Under the pieces are notes generated by a model that made no database searches, was not told the origin of the DNA, and saw nothing but the letters and a program-made list of their open reading frames with translations. DNA of 64,000 bases from Himantopus leucocephalus. Lineage: Eukaryota; Chordata; Aves; Charadriiformes; Recurvirostridae. Of the stretch, positions 12,567 through 24,510 are shown piece after piece. Numbering within the stretch: the first letter of the stretch is position 1; the number at the start of each line of letters is the position of its first letter. The position numbers and the translations under genes are program-made. The stretch spans positions 27,009,616 through 27,073,615 of the forward strand of contig RSEF01000031.1 of NCBI GenBank assembly GCA_003993805.1, read 5' to 3'.

Positions 12567-14024
12567 GTGATGATGGCACAGGGAAAGACTGGTTTAAAAT
12601 CTTCTTTCTGCCCAGGTTTGTGATGATTTCCATCCAGACACAGCCCTCCTTTGTTCAAGCACAGCTTAGCATTGCTGCAGGTTGCTTGTTAGCCCATTCA
12701 ATGCTTGTAACTTGATGATGTTCCCCACACTGGAAACGTGTCGATTCTTGGCACCAGTAGGTCGAAGCCTCATTCAGATACATAGTGTTATTGTGCAGCA
12801 GTGCAAGGCCAGTTCCTGGGGTGCAGCTACAGATGAAGTGCATTAAGGTATTTCATTTGTTAGCCACTGAGTGCCTTTCTGTACAGAAGCTTGAAATGGG
12901 ATGTCTGAAATGTGAGCCTGGAGGAAGCTTGGCATGAAACATTTCACTTAATGAAAAGGATTTAAAGAAATATGAAAGTATTATGTTTGCTATTAAAATA
13001 TAGGTAAAGTACTGCTTTGCAGTGTTCTGCGTGTAAGCTGTAACTCCAACTGGGTCCCAAACATTTAGGAACCAAACTGAATCTAAATCTCCAGCTTACG
13101 CTGTGCTGAGTATCTCAGATTAATATAAATCCACGTTATCCTGCTTGCCGTAGCCGTGATGATTTGGGTTATGAATGTGGTCATACAAACAGGGTTTGAA
13201 AGAGATTTAAAACAAGCTGATGAATAGAATAATCAGAAAGCCATGTTATCAGATACAATCTAATTAGAAATTTATACACTGCTGACATACAGAAAACAGC
13301 ATGTACTCTATGGCATACACAGCCAACAAGTGCTGAATTTTTTTCGGGTGCAAAAAATCAAACCGCAGGCAAAGCTAAAAGTTATACAAGTTAGGGTGGG
13401 CTCCTGACAAATTCACACTACAAATGTCTGCCCTAACACTTCATATTATTTTTCCCTCTGTTTGTAGAAGTCCTGTTGCTCAGCCTATGCACTCAAAGGG
13501 TGATTCTGCTGTGGGTGTAAGGTAACACAGGCATTGTACCATAATTTAGTACAAATTAATGTTCTGTTGCAGAGCATGAAATTAAAGCAAAGCATTTTCT
13601 TATCTCATGTGACAGAAACAAATGCTGTGAACAAATGTGTTTATCGAACAATATATTTTGGGGGGTTTCTTTGGTTTTTCCTTCAGGCAGGCTTGACTTG
13701 AATCCCATGCACACTGGAAATTCAACAAAACTTGTATTACCCTTCAGTGTCTCTGTTACACCAGTACTAGATCTTTAATCAAAACAGAGATTAAATTGTA
13801 CTGCATGTAGTAAAGATCAATATAAAGGCATGGATCCTGCAACCAAGATTGTTTAAACTTCTGCAGGCTCTATTATTGAGTGATTGGGGTGTTCTTCCAT
13901 GGCTGTGAAGATTTACAAACAAAATCTTTATACAAGCCCTGCCTGTGTTTCAGACGCAAATTCAGTACAAGCATGCAAATAAAAAAAAATGGCAGTCATC
14001 TAAAAAAGGAGAAGGTGATTGGGA
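12567..14024. other. Non-coding DNA, no gene recognised
   Basis: Nothing coding is seen. A strong acceptor-like pyrimidine tract at about 13665-13685 is followed by only about 28 open codons with no donor, which is not enough to call an exon. Confidence 0.55.
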
Positions 14025-15215
14025 AATCAACAGAGATTTGCCAAGGGGAGTATCATCCCTAATCAACCTGATTTCCTTCTAAGATAAATTGGTTGGATTT
14101 GTGGACAAAAAAAAAAAAAAGCAATGGATGTCATTTACCTTGCTTAATTTAATAAAGTTTACAACACTGTCTTCCACAATATTCTTGTGTCCAAACTGGG
14201 ATATTACAGCCTGAATGGGAGGACAACTGGATGGGTAAAAGTCAGCTGGATAGTTGGGCTCTCAGGGTTTTGGTTAATGGGTTGTGCTCTATCTGTTAGT
14301 GAGTAACAAGTAGGGTACCACAGGATCTGTTCTGGGACAAGTCCTGTTCGACATTGCTACCAGTGATGCTAAGGAGAGGACGAAGGGCATGCATGTCAGG
14401 TTTGCAGAGGATACCAAACTGAGTGTGGTGGGGCAGAAGACAGCTGAGAGGAAGGGCCTGATAGGACCCCATGAAATACAGCATGGGCAGAAGTCAAGCC
14501 CTACCCTTGGAATGCAGAGCCCCTCAGGGATGCAGGCTGGGGCTGGCACAGCCAGGGAGTACCCCTGGGGGATGGCCTTGGGTGCTGGCAGGCAGTGAAC
14601 TGAGCTGGGGCCAGCTATGCCACTGGGCAGCAACAAGGACCAGCAGCTCTTGAGGTGGTTTGACCAGGACATGGCCCCAAGAGCCAGGGAAAAGCAGGGA
14701 CTGTGCCTTCTGCTCAGCATGTCAGACCTCATCTGGGTACTTCATTTGGCTTTGGGCCTCCCTCAGAAGAAGAATGTCAATAAACAACGGCCAAGCTCAG
14801 CAAGCAGCCAGCAAGACAGTTCTAGGCTGGAGCCCTTGCCCTGGAGGACAGGCTGTGGGAGAAAGGCTGGTTCAGCTGGGAGGAAGGATGACTTCAAGGG
14901 TACCAAAGACCATCCATGGCACTGATGGGAGGGGATGGAGAAGATGCAGTCGGGCTCTTCACAGCCGTGTGGGGTGGGAGGGTGAGACGCAGTGGCACAA
15001 GCTGAAACATGAGAGGCTCAGGCTGCATGTAGGGAGATGCCTTTTCCCCATGAGGCCAGGCCAGCAGTGGAGCAGGAGCCCAGGGACTTTGGAGGTTTCA
15101 AGCCCTAACTAGGTGAAGCCCTGAGCAGCCTGGTCTGAGCCCAGACTGGCTCTGCTCTGGCTGACAGGCTATTAGACCTACCAGCATGTTCAAAGGCATC
15201 CCCTTCAAAAGACTT
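14025..15215 (+). mobile_element. CR1 LINE fragment, long and old, forward orientation
   Basis: The first third follows the CR1 reverse-transcriptase ORF: a CCTGATTTCCTT segment, a degraded 'AVDVVYLDFSKAFDTVSH'-like stretch around 14125-14175, and the region encoding GVPQGSVLGP-like residues near 14310-14345. The segment corresponding to FADDTKL lies at about 14398-14420. The last third matches the C-terminal CR1 region (GGCACAAGCTGAAACATGAG near 14994, then CCCTGAGCAGCCTGGTCTGAG near 15118). The middle is heavily diverged, and an A14 run at about 14107-14120 interrupts the coding region. Many frameshifts and stops make it a dead copy. It reaches further 5' than the other CR1 copies here. Its GC is higher than its flanks, which explains the cluster of overlapping open frames at 14.3-15.1 kb on both strands. 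Confidence 0.85.
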
Positions 15216-16365
15216 GCCTCCCCTAAGTCCAATAAGTGATCTTTAAGGAGGAGGAGTTGTCATCAGCCTCCCTGACTGGAGCAAGGAGTGGCTGGTTACT
15301 GCTTGGTTGCAGCCATTGGAAATGTTGAAGTCCTTATGATTTCTTAAGAGGCTAATTGACATTTTCTGGTCATGTCCCATAGTCCACATGGAGGGATGCT
15401 TTCAGCAGTTACTTGAGCTTGTATGGCCCAGTGCCTTCTCTCTTAAAGTGACCTAGTGTCAAGAGACAGTTAACGGCCTGGTGCAATGTTTCTCCCATCA
15501 CACAGGCTTGTGCCACTGTTCTTCATGAAGCCAACAGAGGCACAAGAACGGAGTAACATGAAAAAGGCACAGGGATAGATATCTGGTACCTTCCTCTGCC
15601 TACCACAGTAATGGTGAACTGTGGATACTGACAATTAGCTTATTATCAATGTATACTTTCGGTGCCGTCAAGGACAAATGGTCTTCAGTGCTGCTTTAAC
15701 TATGTTTGACACTGGACAACAGGAGGACCATGAATGGCCTGAGCTATGAGTTATTCTTCCTGGTAGAATAATAATCTGTGCATTAATGTTTATGCCACAA
15801 CAGTATAGATTCACTTGCTGTTTGACTTCATGACATTGCTTACAACCACAGGAAAATATTCAAATTAAACTCGAGGCCATCAGGAGAGTAAAGTACAATA
15901 CGGGCCAAGAGCACTTACTTGCTCAGTACTGTTACCAGTGAGCTAGCAAAGGATGGAGACACTGAAGTAGGTATTTCCAGACAGTGACAGTCCAGTTAGA
16001 ATACAAAACCTATAAAAGGAAGTTATATCTCCAGCTGTGGACAAAAGCTAGTGGTCCTTATGTCCAGAGTCTAGATTTTGTCCAAAATTAGTCCAATCCT
16101 GGTAGATCTGTATTTCAGGTTACATACAATGCTTTGCTACTTTATAGTGTTAAAAACATAGTAAGAATATTATTCTGGGACAGAAAGAGAAACATAAGTA
16201 AGATTAAAATATATGAAAAAATATTGTGGAGAGAATGAATGATAACTGCATATTTCACAGAAAAATGCAAGGAAACTTCTCAGTTGGGGTTTGACTTTGT
16301 GGTTTACAGGCATACATTTCTTTTATTTTTTTTAATTTAAGGCAGTAGGGTTGGTTGGGTTTTTT
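15216..16365. other. Non-coding DNA up to assembly gap
   Basis: No gene or repeat is recognised. The last bases before the gap are T-rich. Confidence 0.55.
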
Positions 16366-16465
16366 NNNNNNNNNNNNNNNNNNNNNNNNNNNNNNNNNNN
16401 NNNNNNNNNNNNNNNNNNNNNNNNNNNNNNNNNNNNNNNNNNNNNNNNNNNNNNNNNNNNNNNNN
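16366..16465. other. Assembly gap (100 N)
   Basis: There are exactly 100 Ns, the conventional placeholder for a gap of unknown size. T-rich sequence flanks both sides, so a homopolymer or simple repeat probably broke the assembly. The true missing length is unknown. The 65-aa frame reported across it is meaningless. Confidence 0.98.
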
Positions 16466-19400
16466 TTTCTTTTTTTCTTTTTTTGCCTGGTAAGGAAAGC
16501 CAGACTTTCATTGGAACAGATGCTGTTTAAAGTCCAGTGCAGCTCTCACTGAAGTAAGCAGAAATGGTTCCACTATGTTAGAACAGATCAAGAAAGGGCC
16601 AGAAAGTTTCTCCACTCAGGTGTAACAGAAGTCTCCTGATCCTCAGAAAAAGAACCAGAGACTCAAGAACATTCTACATAAATTGCAAAAAGTAAGACTT
16701 TTTTTTTTTTTAAAATATGACAACACAAAGATATTCATAGAAATTTGAGCAGATAATACTGACAACTGCTAAAACGCAATGGGTCTGTTCTTTTATTAGG
16801 GAGAGGGATTTACTGATCTTTGCCATTAAAGCCATAGCTAGAAGTTTAATAGGATAAGACAGACTTCAAAATAAAAGGGCAGTTCTTCTTAGTGAGTCCC
16901 TTGCGCAACTGGCAGGAATTCTGTTTCTTGTAATTAATTTGTTTGTTGCCACCTGATGACAGATCTGACCACCATGTATAGACAATTTCAGAAGGAAAGC
17001 GGCAAGCCGCAGCACTTCTGTAGTCTCACAACTTGTGTGCGAATTGGGGAGGGAAAATAAAAAAATAGCTGAATGTTGAAGCTCAGTGTAAACATCCTAG
17101 GGTTGCAGAAATCAGAATTACATTGTAAGAAAAAGTACTCATTGCAAAAGTTGAATTTATGCAGTTATGACTGAAATGGCTGTGGGAAACATTTCACATA
17201 AAATCCATGCTGTTTGAGAATGCAAACATTACAAAAACATTTTACACATCCAACCAAATGAGGTTCTGTGTAATGTAAATTGTATGTCAACAGGCAGATG
17301 TCTGAAGTAATGAAAACACTCTGGATACGTGTGTGTTGCAGTTACAATAAATAAGAGTGATAAAGTTTTGTTATTACATGCCAAACCCCTATTCTAGTAT
17401 AAGTTTCCAACAAAAAGTGTGTGGAAATAATCAAACCATAAAAATATTTAATTTTTACAATAACTTTAGTTCAATAAAACATCTTACAAGTGTTCTCCAG
17501 AAGAACTGGTATTTACTACATATTGGTGCTGAATAAATATTTAATACATATCTCCTCACACATTCATGAAAATGGCTTCCATCCTTGCTTAGTCCTTTTG
17601 TCATTATTTAATTAGTACATGTTGCCTTGCAGTCTTTACAGGAAAACCCCTTTGTTACTTTTTAAAACTGTGTATCAGAGCAGGTGGGTGGGACAGATTT
17701 AGATCTCTGTTCCAGTAAGTTTTCCATTAGTTTTTATTAGAATTACAGCCACATGCAGTTGTGATGGGAAAATCTGGAATCCTGTTGTCCAGCCCTGGCT
17801 GTGCATGAGCACAACGTGCAATCTATACCTCAGCACCGAAGGAGAGGAGACAGGGGTCCGCCCAAGCCTTTAGTTCCTCCAAGAGATTGAGCACATGGGC
17901 TGTGGCAGGAGAAGTGGTCATCCTAGACCCTGTATGAAACAATTTTTGCCTTTTACCTCTCCACCTAGTTGTAGAGGTTGAAGAATGACCTCGAGGTCTC
18001 TCACCCTCTTGGGGAACAGCCACGTTATGAGCTCATCCCCCAAATCATGACGCGGCTGGGTCTGATTTCAATTCAGAGAGAGCGCACAGCAACCACTCTT
18101 CACTGGAGATTCACCCCAGGAGTGGCATCATCCCCTTGGTCTGCCAGTACCACCTAGTCTTATAACTTCATCAGAATAAGACAATAAAGCTGTTTCTTTC
18201 CATGTGGGGTGACAGATTTCTTCCAAGATTTAGGATAATTGAAAAGAAATTATGACCAATGTCTTCATGTCAAAGCATTTATAATGAGGACACTTATGAC
18301 ACACTTCAAATCTTAAGCTCAGCTGAATGTACATCTGTATTGCAGTAATGTCTGTGTGCAGGTATCTCAATCACAACAAATATTCACTACACAATGGTGA
18401 TATCTAAAAGGGAGGTAAAGCATGGGGCAGAAAAATAGTTCTGGGAGAGAAATACAGGTGGCACAAGCAGCCCTCATCATAAAAACAGCCCGCTAGGGTT
18501 GTATTCTTGCAAAAGATGCTGAAACTCTGTAATGCTGCTAAAGTCTTTTCTGCATTTTGTAGAAAAGCAGACAGAGCCATGTTACAGAAAAAATAAATAG
18601 TGGGCTTCCTTTTGAAAACTGTTCCAGAAATGCCTCCCCCCCCAGCCCTGTTCATGTGCAGTGCTGCCATCTCATCCCTCGCCTCTCCTGGAAAGGCTGA
18701 AGAAGAGATTGCAGCCAGTCCTCTCTTCTGAGGGTCAGCTGGTAAATAATGAAGTCAGATTTTGGCTTGCTAACTAACTGGATCACCCCAAGGGAAAAGG
18801 TTTAGTTACATTTTAAAAAGAAAGCAAATACTTCTTTGGTGAGGCAGGTTTGGATCTCCTGACTCTTTAAAATTGCTTCCTCCCTGGACTGCCACATTTG
18901 TAACTCGCTGTATCCCCTTCCATTCTTAATCTAAACATAATAACCCATCTTTCAGCCACAAATAATAATCCAAAAAACACACCAGCCTCCCCTCACCCCT
19001 CAGCCTGGGATGGGAAGCAGCAAGCTAGTACAACAAATAGCGACTTTCTCTTCTACTCCTCCCATGCAAGTAAATGCTGACTATAATTATAAACTTCACG
19101 TAATTCAAACCTGAGAGCTGTCAGCTAAACCCCCAAATTAATAATCCTCTGAAGTGTGTTCCCACTCCAAATCTTACGCACAACGCAGTCTTCTTACTGG
19201 ACTTAGCGCAAGACTTTAACCTACTCCCTGGGATATCATTCGATTGCCATTGTCAGGGGCTATAATTTCACAAGGGTGTCTCAAAACTTCAGCACAGTAA
19301 CCCAAAACGCTTAACCTCAGTTCAGCCTTGAACCTGATCCCCAACCTAAACCTAATCCAGAGCAGCAATTCAGCATAGCCTCTTTGACCTACCACTGGTA

Positions 19401-22400
19401 CAGGCATTTCGAACTGGAGTCTCTCTGCTCCCTCTCCCCCTCTTTAACACATCCACAGGCACACTCTCACTCCCTCGCCCTTTACCACTAACAAAAAAAG
19501 TTAAAGGTAGTTGGGGAAGGGATTCAACTCTCTCAAAGTTCTCCTGAACCCAGATGAAAGAAGGGGATTTTATTCTTACTCTGGAAAGAGAACATGTTAC
19601 AGGGAAAAACATGTTGCAAGGAAAGAATATGTTATATGGGAAAAAAGTAATGTTGGACTTCATTGGTTTCCTTCTGTTTTTTGGAGTACTTAAACTGCTG
19701 GTTTTGGAGTGTCTTTAAACTGCATTTTTCCTGAATGCCTGTAGAAAGTCCCTTAGCTTATATATGTCCCCGACTTCATCCTTCCGTACATGAATAAGAC
19801 TGGGATAACACCCTGAAAACAAATCAGTAAATGAGGTCTTTTTCTTTTACGGAATTCCCAGAGGTTGCTAATAGGAGCTTGATGTATCAGACAACTTCTG
19901 AACTTGACTGTAAATTATTTGTCCATTTAGATCTGGATCCTGAGAGGTACTTTGTACCTCAGTCTTGCTGAAGTTTAAATAGAGTGCGTATAATAGTTTT
20001 GGAACCACATCCCAAAATGTGGGGTAAAATTTATGGAAGGAAATGAAAGTAGAAAATACTCATTCTCTCTCTCTATCCTGTACTATTGTTGAAAAATATC
20101 TAAATCCAGTGAGGTGCTTTCTTAATTTAAAATTTTAATATCTAATTTCTAGAAAAAATATTGACTTAAAAACCCCACAGCTTTTAAGAAAAGTTATATT
20201 CACATGTAAAGATAGATTGATTTACTGTTTGAAGAATTGCAATCACAATGCAAAAAAGGAAAATACATTGAAAATATGGTAAAATGATGCACCAGAAAGA
20301 AAAATTTCCAAATCTGAAGGTATTAGATGTTTATGTAAGACTGATACAGTAGGTATAGTAAAATATACATCAGCACATCAGCATGCAACATTGCCTTGGC
20401 AGTTGGTGTTAGCTTAAATTATTTGCCCCAAGGAAGATCAAAGTGGTTTCTTTACTGAATGTTTCCATCAAAAATAAACCAATCTGAAATCCCTTCAGCC
20501 CCTGTTACAGGTATGAGAGGTAAATCATGTAGGAAAGCAGGGAATCATCTATCCGCACTGTTTTCCAGATAAGCCATCCTGAATGCTGGGTAGGGCGGCT
20601 GCCTGCCTGCCTGATAGGGCACACAGCTGTCAGCCTGCAGACCTGACTCCCCCGGATCTGCTGTGAGTGGAGGCAATTCACATGATCTCGTTTTCAAAGA
20701 GCAGTGTTCCTGACCTCTTTTTAAAATCACGGACACCTCTGTTTTAATCAAATAGAAATTAGCACTCCCACATCCTAATTTCTGTATGAATAAGTTTCCC
20801 CTATTCAATAAGTCCTAGCTCTTTATGAAGTGCTGCATTTGGCTCCTCGCTGCTGCTGTAAAGATACCTTGAGCTGAGGTTTAATTGAGTGCACAACGAC
20901 TCTCACTAAAGGAAGCTGGCTCACACTTGGCATTGCTACAGTACAAGAACTCATAAACACAGCCCCAGTTGTACCTTGCAAGTCATGTTTTCTGCGTATC
21001 CCTGTTAGGGCATTAAGTGCAGGGAGCAGAATTTAGGGGTTTTGTTACAGTAAAAAAAGTTTAAAAAGTAACTATTAGAAAACAAGCTGAACTATCAGAA
21101 ACTAGTTTAAAAACTATGTTAATCCTTTAGATATTGAATAGTCATCAGACTAAGCAGTAGGAGAGCTGTGTGACCGCATGCTCACAATGTGATAAAATCT
21201 GGAATCTGTGCTACTGTATTTTGAATGAGTAAGTAGGATAGCTAAAATGATATCAGGTGGTGTCCTCTGTGACGCAGAGAACTCTCCACTAGCAACTGGT
21301 GGAGAACTCCAGTCCCGTCAGGTTACCAAAGACTTGTCAGATGATAACCACTCTCAGCTTCACTAACTCAAAAACCTCATGGAAATCTACCAGGCTTGCT
21401 GAATTCCCCAGAATCATGGTGAGGATGATGAGGAATGTAGTATTTCAGCTGTCCCCAGGAAAAAAAAAAGAAATGCATCTCAGTCTAGATTCAGGTGGAT
21501 TCAAACCATGTGAAGGCAATGCTTTGCATTGCCTCAGCTGGTCCTGCTTTCCAAGCAGTTTAGCTCTGGGATCTAAGCCCAGCAGCACTGTGGTGAGTGA
21601 GCACAGGATCCCTGGACCTTCAGTTGCTGTCATGTTCCCTCTGGCTTGCTCTCCCCCATCTCCAACCTCCTGCCTTCCTCTTCCCAGGGCTGCCGGACTC
21701 CCCAGGGGAAGAGGTCTGGCACATGGATCCTGTACCCTGCAGATCCCTCAAGGAGCTCCAGCTCAGCCACAGCACACCTATTCCCAAAGCATGTGCTCTG
21801 AAGATTGGATCAGCAGCTACCACCACAGCTATATCTTGTTAAGGAAGAGGAGCATGACTTGGTCACTGTGCAACCAGTGAGCTTTAGAGGTGCTTTGAGC
21901 CTGCCTGCCAGGTCAGGTCTCCCCCAAAGAGAGTGGCCAGGTGCCACGCTGGCTCACCTAGGACACAGAGTGGGCAAACAGGTGCTGAGCACGCACTGGC
22001 CCAGGGGGAGCAGGTTTGCAGAGGCTGGTCTTCATTTTTCTGGAGGCTTTACGGCCCAGAATGAAGAGAGTCAAGTGGAGGCATTCTGCAGCTGAAGGAG
22101 CAGGTGTGTTCTGTGTTGGCATTTTGAACTCTAGCAGTTAATGCCACTTAATTACCATTTTTAGCACACTAGCTTCATTTCTGTGGATGTCAGCCTGATG
22201 GACATTTTGACATTTCTTCTCTTTTCTTGCTTTTTCTGCTTTGCTAGTGCATTTATACATTTCCCCCCCATCCATTTTTATTTCAAATGTATACAACTTG
22301 GATAAAAATTAAGCTTGGTGTTTACTCCCACTGCAGTAAGAGGACACAGAAGCCCTGCGAGTCATAAAACTCAAGGCACAAAAAAAAAATAAAGTAAAAT

Positions 22401-24135
22401 AAAAACACACAAGAGATGTTAAAAAAACCAAGCTATTTCTGGACCCGGTGAGCTCTTGTGTTGAAGCCAGTTGCAGAGCCATCAGAGCACAGGTGCACGC
22501 CACATGACCAGGTGATAATAAAACAACCCGAGAATGCAATCTTGAGGAGCCTGATGATGGTTTGTCTCTGTAATACATCCATCCCAAGGTGCACTTGTAC
22601 ATCTGTTTCATATTTAGGGTTCTTTTTTTTTTTTATTTTTACTAGTAGCTTTAAAGAAAGTCAAGCAGATGAATATCTACATTTAGAAGACCATATGTTA
22701 ACAAGGGGCTGTGAGGTGACATGACAAGGTTGGTGAAGCACGCTCACCATACGCAAAAGTGCTGAGGAGTGTAAGAGGTTTATAAATGGATGGGGACCCT
22801 TGAGATGTTGCAAGAAGAAAACTTTCTCACAGGTTACCCTACGGACAGTCCTGAGCATTTTGCAGACTGATTTGTGAGGTAAGTTTACTAGTCACAGAAA
22901 TACCTGAGTTAGGTAAACTCGCTGCAACACTAGCAAAAACCAGCAACATATTTTTCACTGTGGAGGAGAGCGCTGAGCAAAAGGGACACCTGTTTACTGC
23001 TGTCTTACTTCTCCCACTCGAAAGAAGTCATGCTGGAAGGAAGAGGAGTCAGGAGTGCAATAATTTCCCTTGCTAGGAAATATTTTTTGTATCCAAAGTA
23101 AAAAGCCAAGTATTGGAGAAGAACTGAGCAGTTGGGCAGCCTCTGTTGTCAAATAAGTCAGAGATAGGAATGTCTGATTTCTCACGGAAACTAGATCTCT
23201 CCTGGGAGCATTGGTTTGAACTCAGATCTACACTCTAATACATGGTAGACCATCTGAAATGTGAAAACCCAAGCTATTTCCACAAGCTTTCCAGAACCCA
23301 TGTGTTCCAAAAAGCACCTTCTGTCCTTGTTCTGAACAACAAAGATATGCGTAACATCTTTCATTTGGCAGGCCGTCTCTATCTGACGTCAATTGCTTCT
23401 CCATCATGTTGATATGCATGCTGTTTCGTGTACATCTCGCTTGAGTCATTGCAGGGTCACCCAGAATGCAAAACGCTAACTGTGCTTAATGTTACATTGC
23501 AGATTAGGTTGTGCACATACATTGCAGAATAATCCTGGTAGTGTGATCTACTGCATGAAGAAGACAGTGGAGACATTTCCACAACAGTGACTTGTTAAAT
23601 GCATAACTTCCCTGACTAAGATACTAGTCTGTTTAAGGGGTTTGTTTCTATTTTATTTTCTTTTACTCAATTTTTTGCAGGTGGTGTGGAAAGGTTTTAA
23701 AGACAGCTCTGGTCTTATCTTAGATGTTTGGCTGGGAAAATACTAATTCCTTTTGCATATTAGTCAGATGACATGTTTCTACAAATGATATCTCAGGCCT
23801 TCTGAAAGGCACGCGAGAGTTTCATACTGACCATTCATGAGTCTCCCAGCGGGACTCGGGAAGTCTCAACCCTTCAGCTCTTGTTCTGCGTTAAGAAAAG
23901 CTGGGCTGCTGAGTTAAAAGATCCTTCAAGTTACAACGAAAATAATCCAGTTTGAAGATTTGGCTATAATCTGATGCCAAAGAAAAATTTCAAGCATATT
24001 ACAATAATAATAAAATTACATTTTTGATGTCACTAGAAATAAACAAGGAACTAACAAAGAGCTGACTGCTTATAGATGGCTGAAGGAACTAATTATGATT
24101 CTAGTCTTTTATAAAAAACATTTGAATTATCAAAA
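16466..24135. other. Non-coding DNA, no gene recognised
   Basis: This is long gene-free sequence. It contains a small minisatellite near 19.6 kb and a GC-richer patch at about 21290-22100, where several overlapping frames on both strands reflect composition. No motif or splice-bounded open block was convincing. Confidence 0.5.
19591..19643. repeat. Minisatellite, three copies of an 17-18 bp unit
   Basis: Three consecutive units begin AACATGTTACAGGGAAA (19591), AACATGTTGCAAGGAAAG (19608) and AATATGTTATATGGGAAA (19626). The units differ by a few substitutions. On the - strand they give a repeated FFPxN peptide, an artefact of the repeat. Confidence 0.75.
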
Positions 24136-24510
24136 TTGTATCAACTTTTTCGAAAAGAAAACCTCACAAACAACTGTGTAGATGGCAAGACCTGTTCATT
24201 TCTTGCATCCCCTTTTCAGAAGGAAATAAAACAACTATATCAAGCACAGAGGAAAATAGATGAATTCTGTGTTAATTACATGCCCAACTGTGAAATCATT
24301 TCACCTAGCTATTGTGAAAGATGGATCAACCTCACAACCCTGACTCAAATGCTTTGCAATCAATGTGTACCTCTGTACACCCAGATTCTAAACCATTTTT
24401 CCAGTAAACTTGGAACAAATCCTGCTTTACAACTGAGCCTCTTATCACAGTTATGCCGTGGTGGACCGCACAATGGTGATTCTACAGATAATTTTATGGG
24501 GAAAACATGA
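24136..24510 (+). CDS. Open frame with internal splice acceptor; candidate exon, unidentified
   Basis: This 124-codon frame is unusually long for its AT-rich surroundings. Inside it, TTCATTTCTTGCATCCCC followed by TTTTCAG ends at 24219. That is an excellent 3' splice site, so a real exon would more likely start at 24220 and run in the same frame: 96 codons and a TGA at 24508-24510. The peptide is rich in Cys, Asn and Leu. It includes IDEFCVNYMPNCE and SYCERWINLTTL, with NLT glycosylation sequons, and no transmembrane segment is evident. The spacing of acidic residue, Cys, Tyr, Pro and Cys faintly recalls the end of collagen-type TSPN domains, but this is speculation and the rest does not fit. 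It could be a terminal exon, a pseudogene or a chance frame. Confidence 0.25.
   Translation: MYQLFRKENLTNNCVDGKTCSFLASPFQKEIKQLYQAQRKIDEFCVNYMPNCEIISPSYCERWINLTTLTQMLCNQCVPLYTQILNHFSSKLGTNPALQLSLLSQLCRGGPHNGDSTDNFMGKT

Noticed and set aside
12395..12715. Arg/Glu-rich (+) and Ser/Leu-rich (-) proteins
   Set aside because: They are translations of the GT/GA microsatellite.
13660..13780. Acceptor-like tract followed by about 28 open codons
   Set aside because: No donor and no partner; consistent with the chance rate of T-rich acceptors here.
14289..15112. Several overlapping frames of 100-150 aa on both strands
   Set aside because: They lie inside an old, GC-richer CR1 copy; the true coding phase is broken by frameshifts.
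19290..19370. Degenerate CCTAA/AACCT repeats suggesting interstitial telomeric sequence
   Set aside because: The units are irregular and never form consecutive TTAGGG copies.
21275..21315. Imperfect palindrome around CTCTCCAC ... GTGGAGAA
   Set aside because: Only a 7-8 base stem with a mismatch and no neighbouring terminator, transposon end or RNA context.
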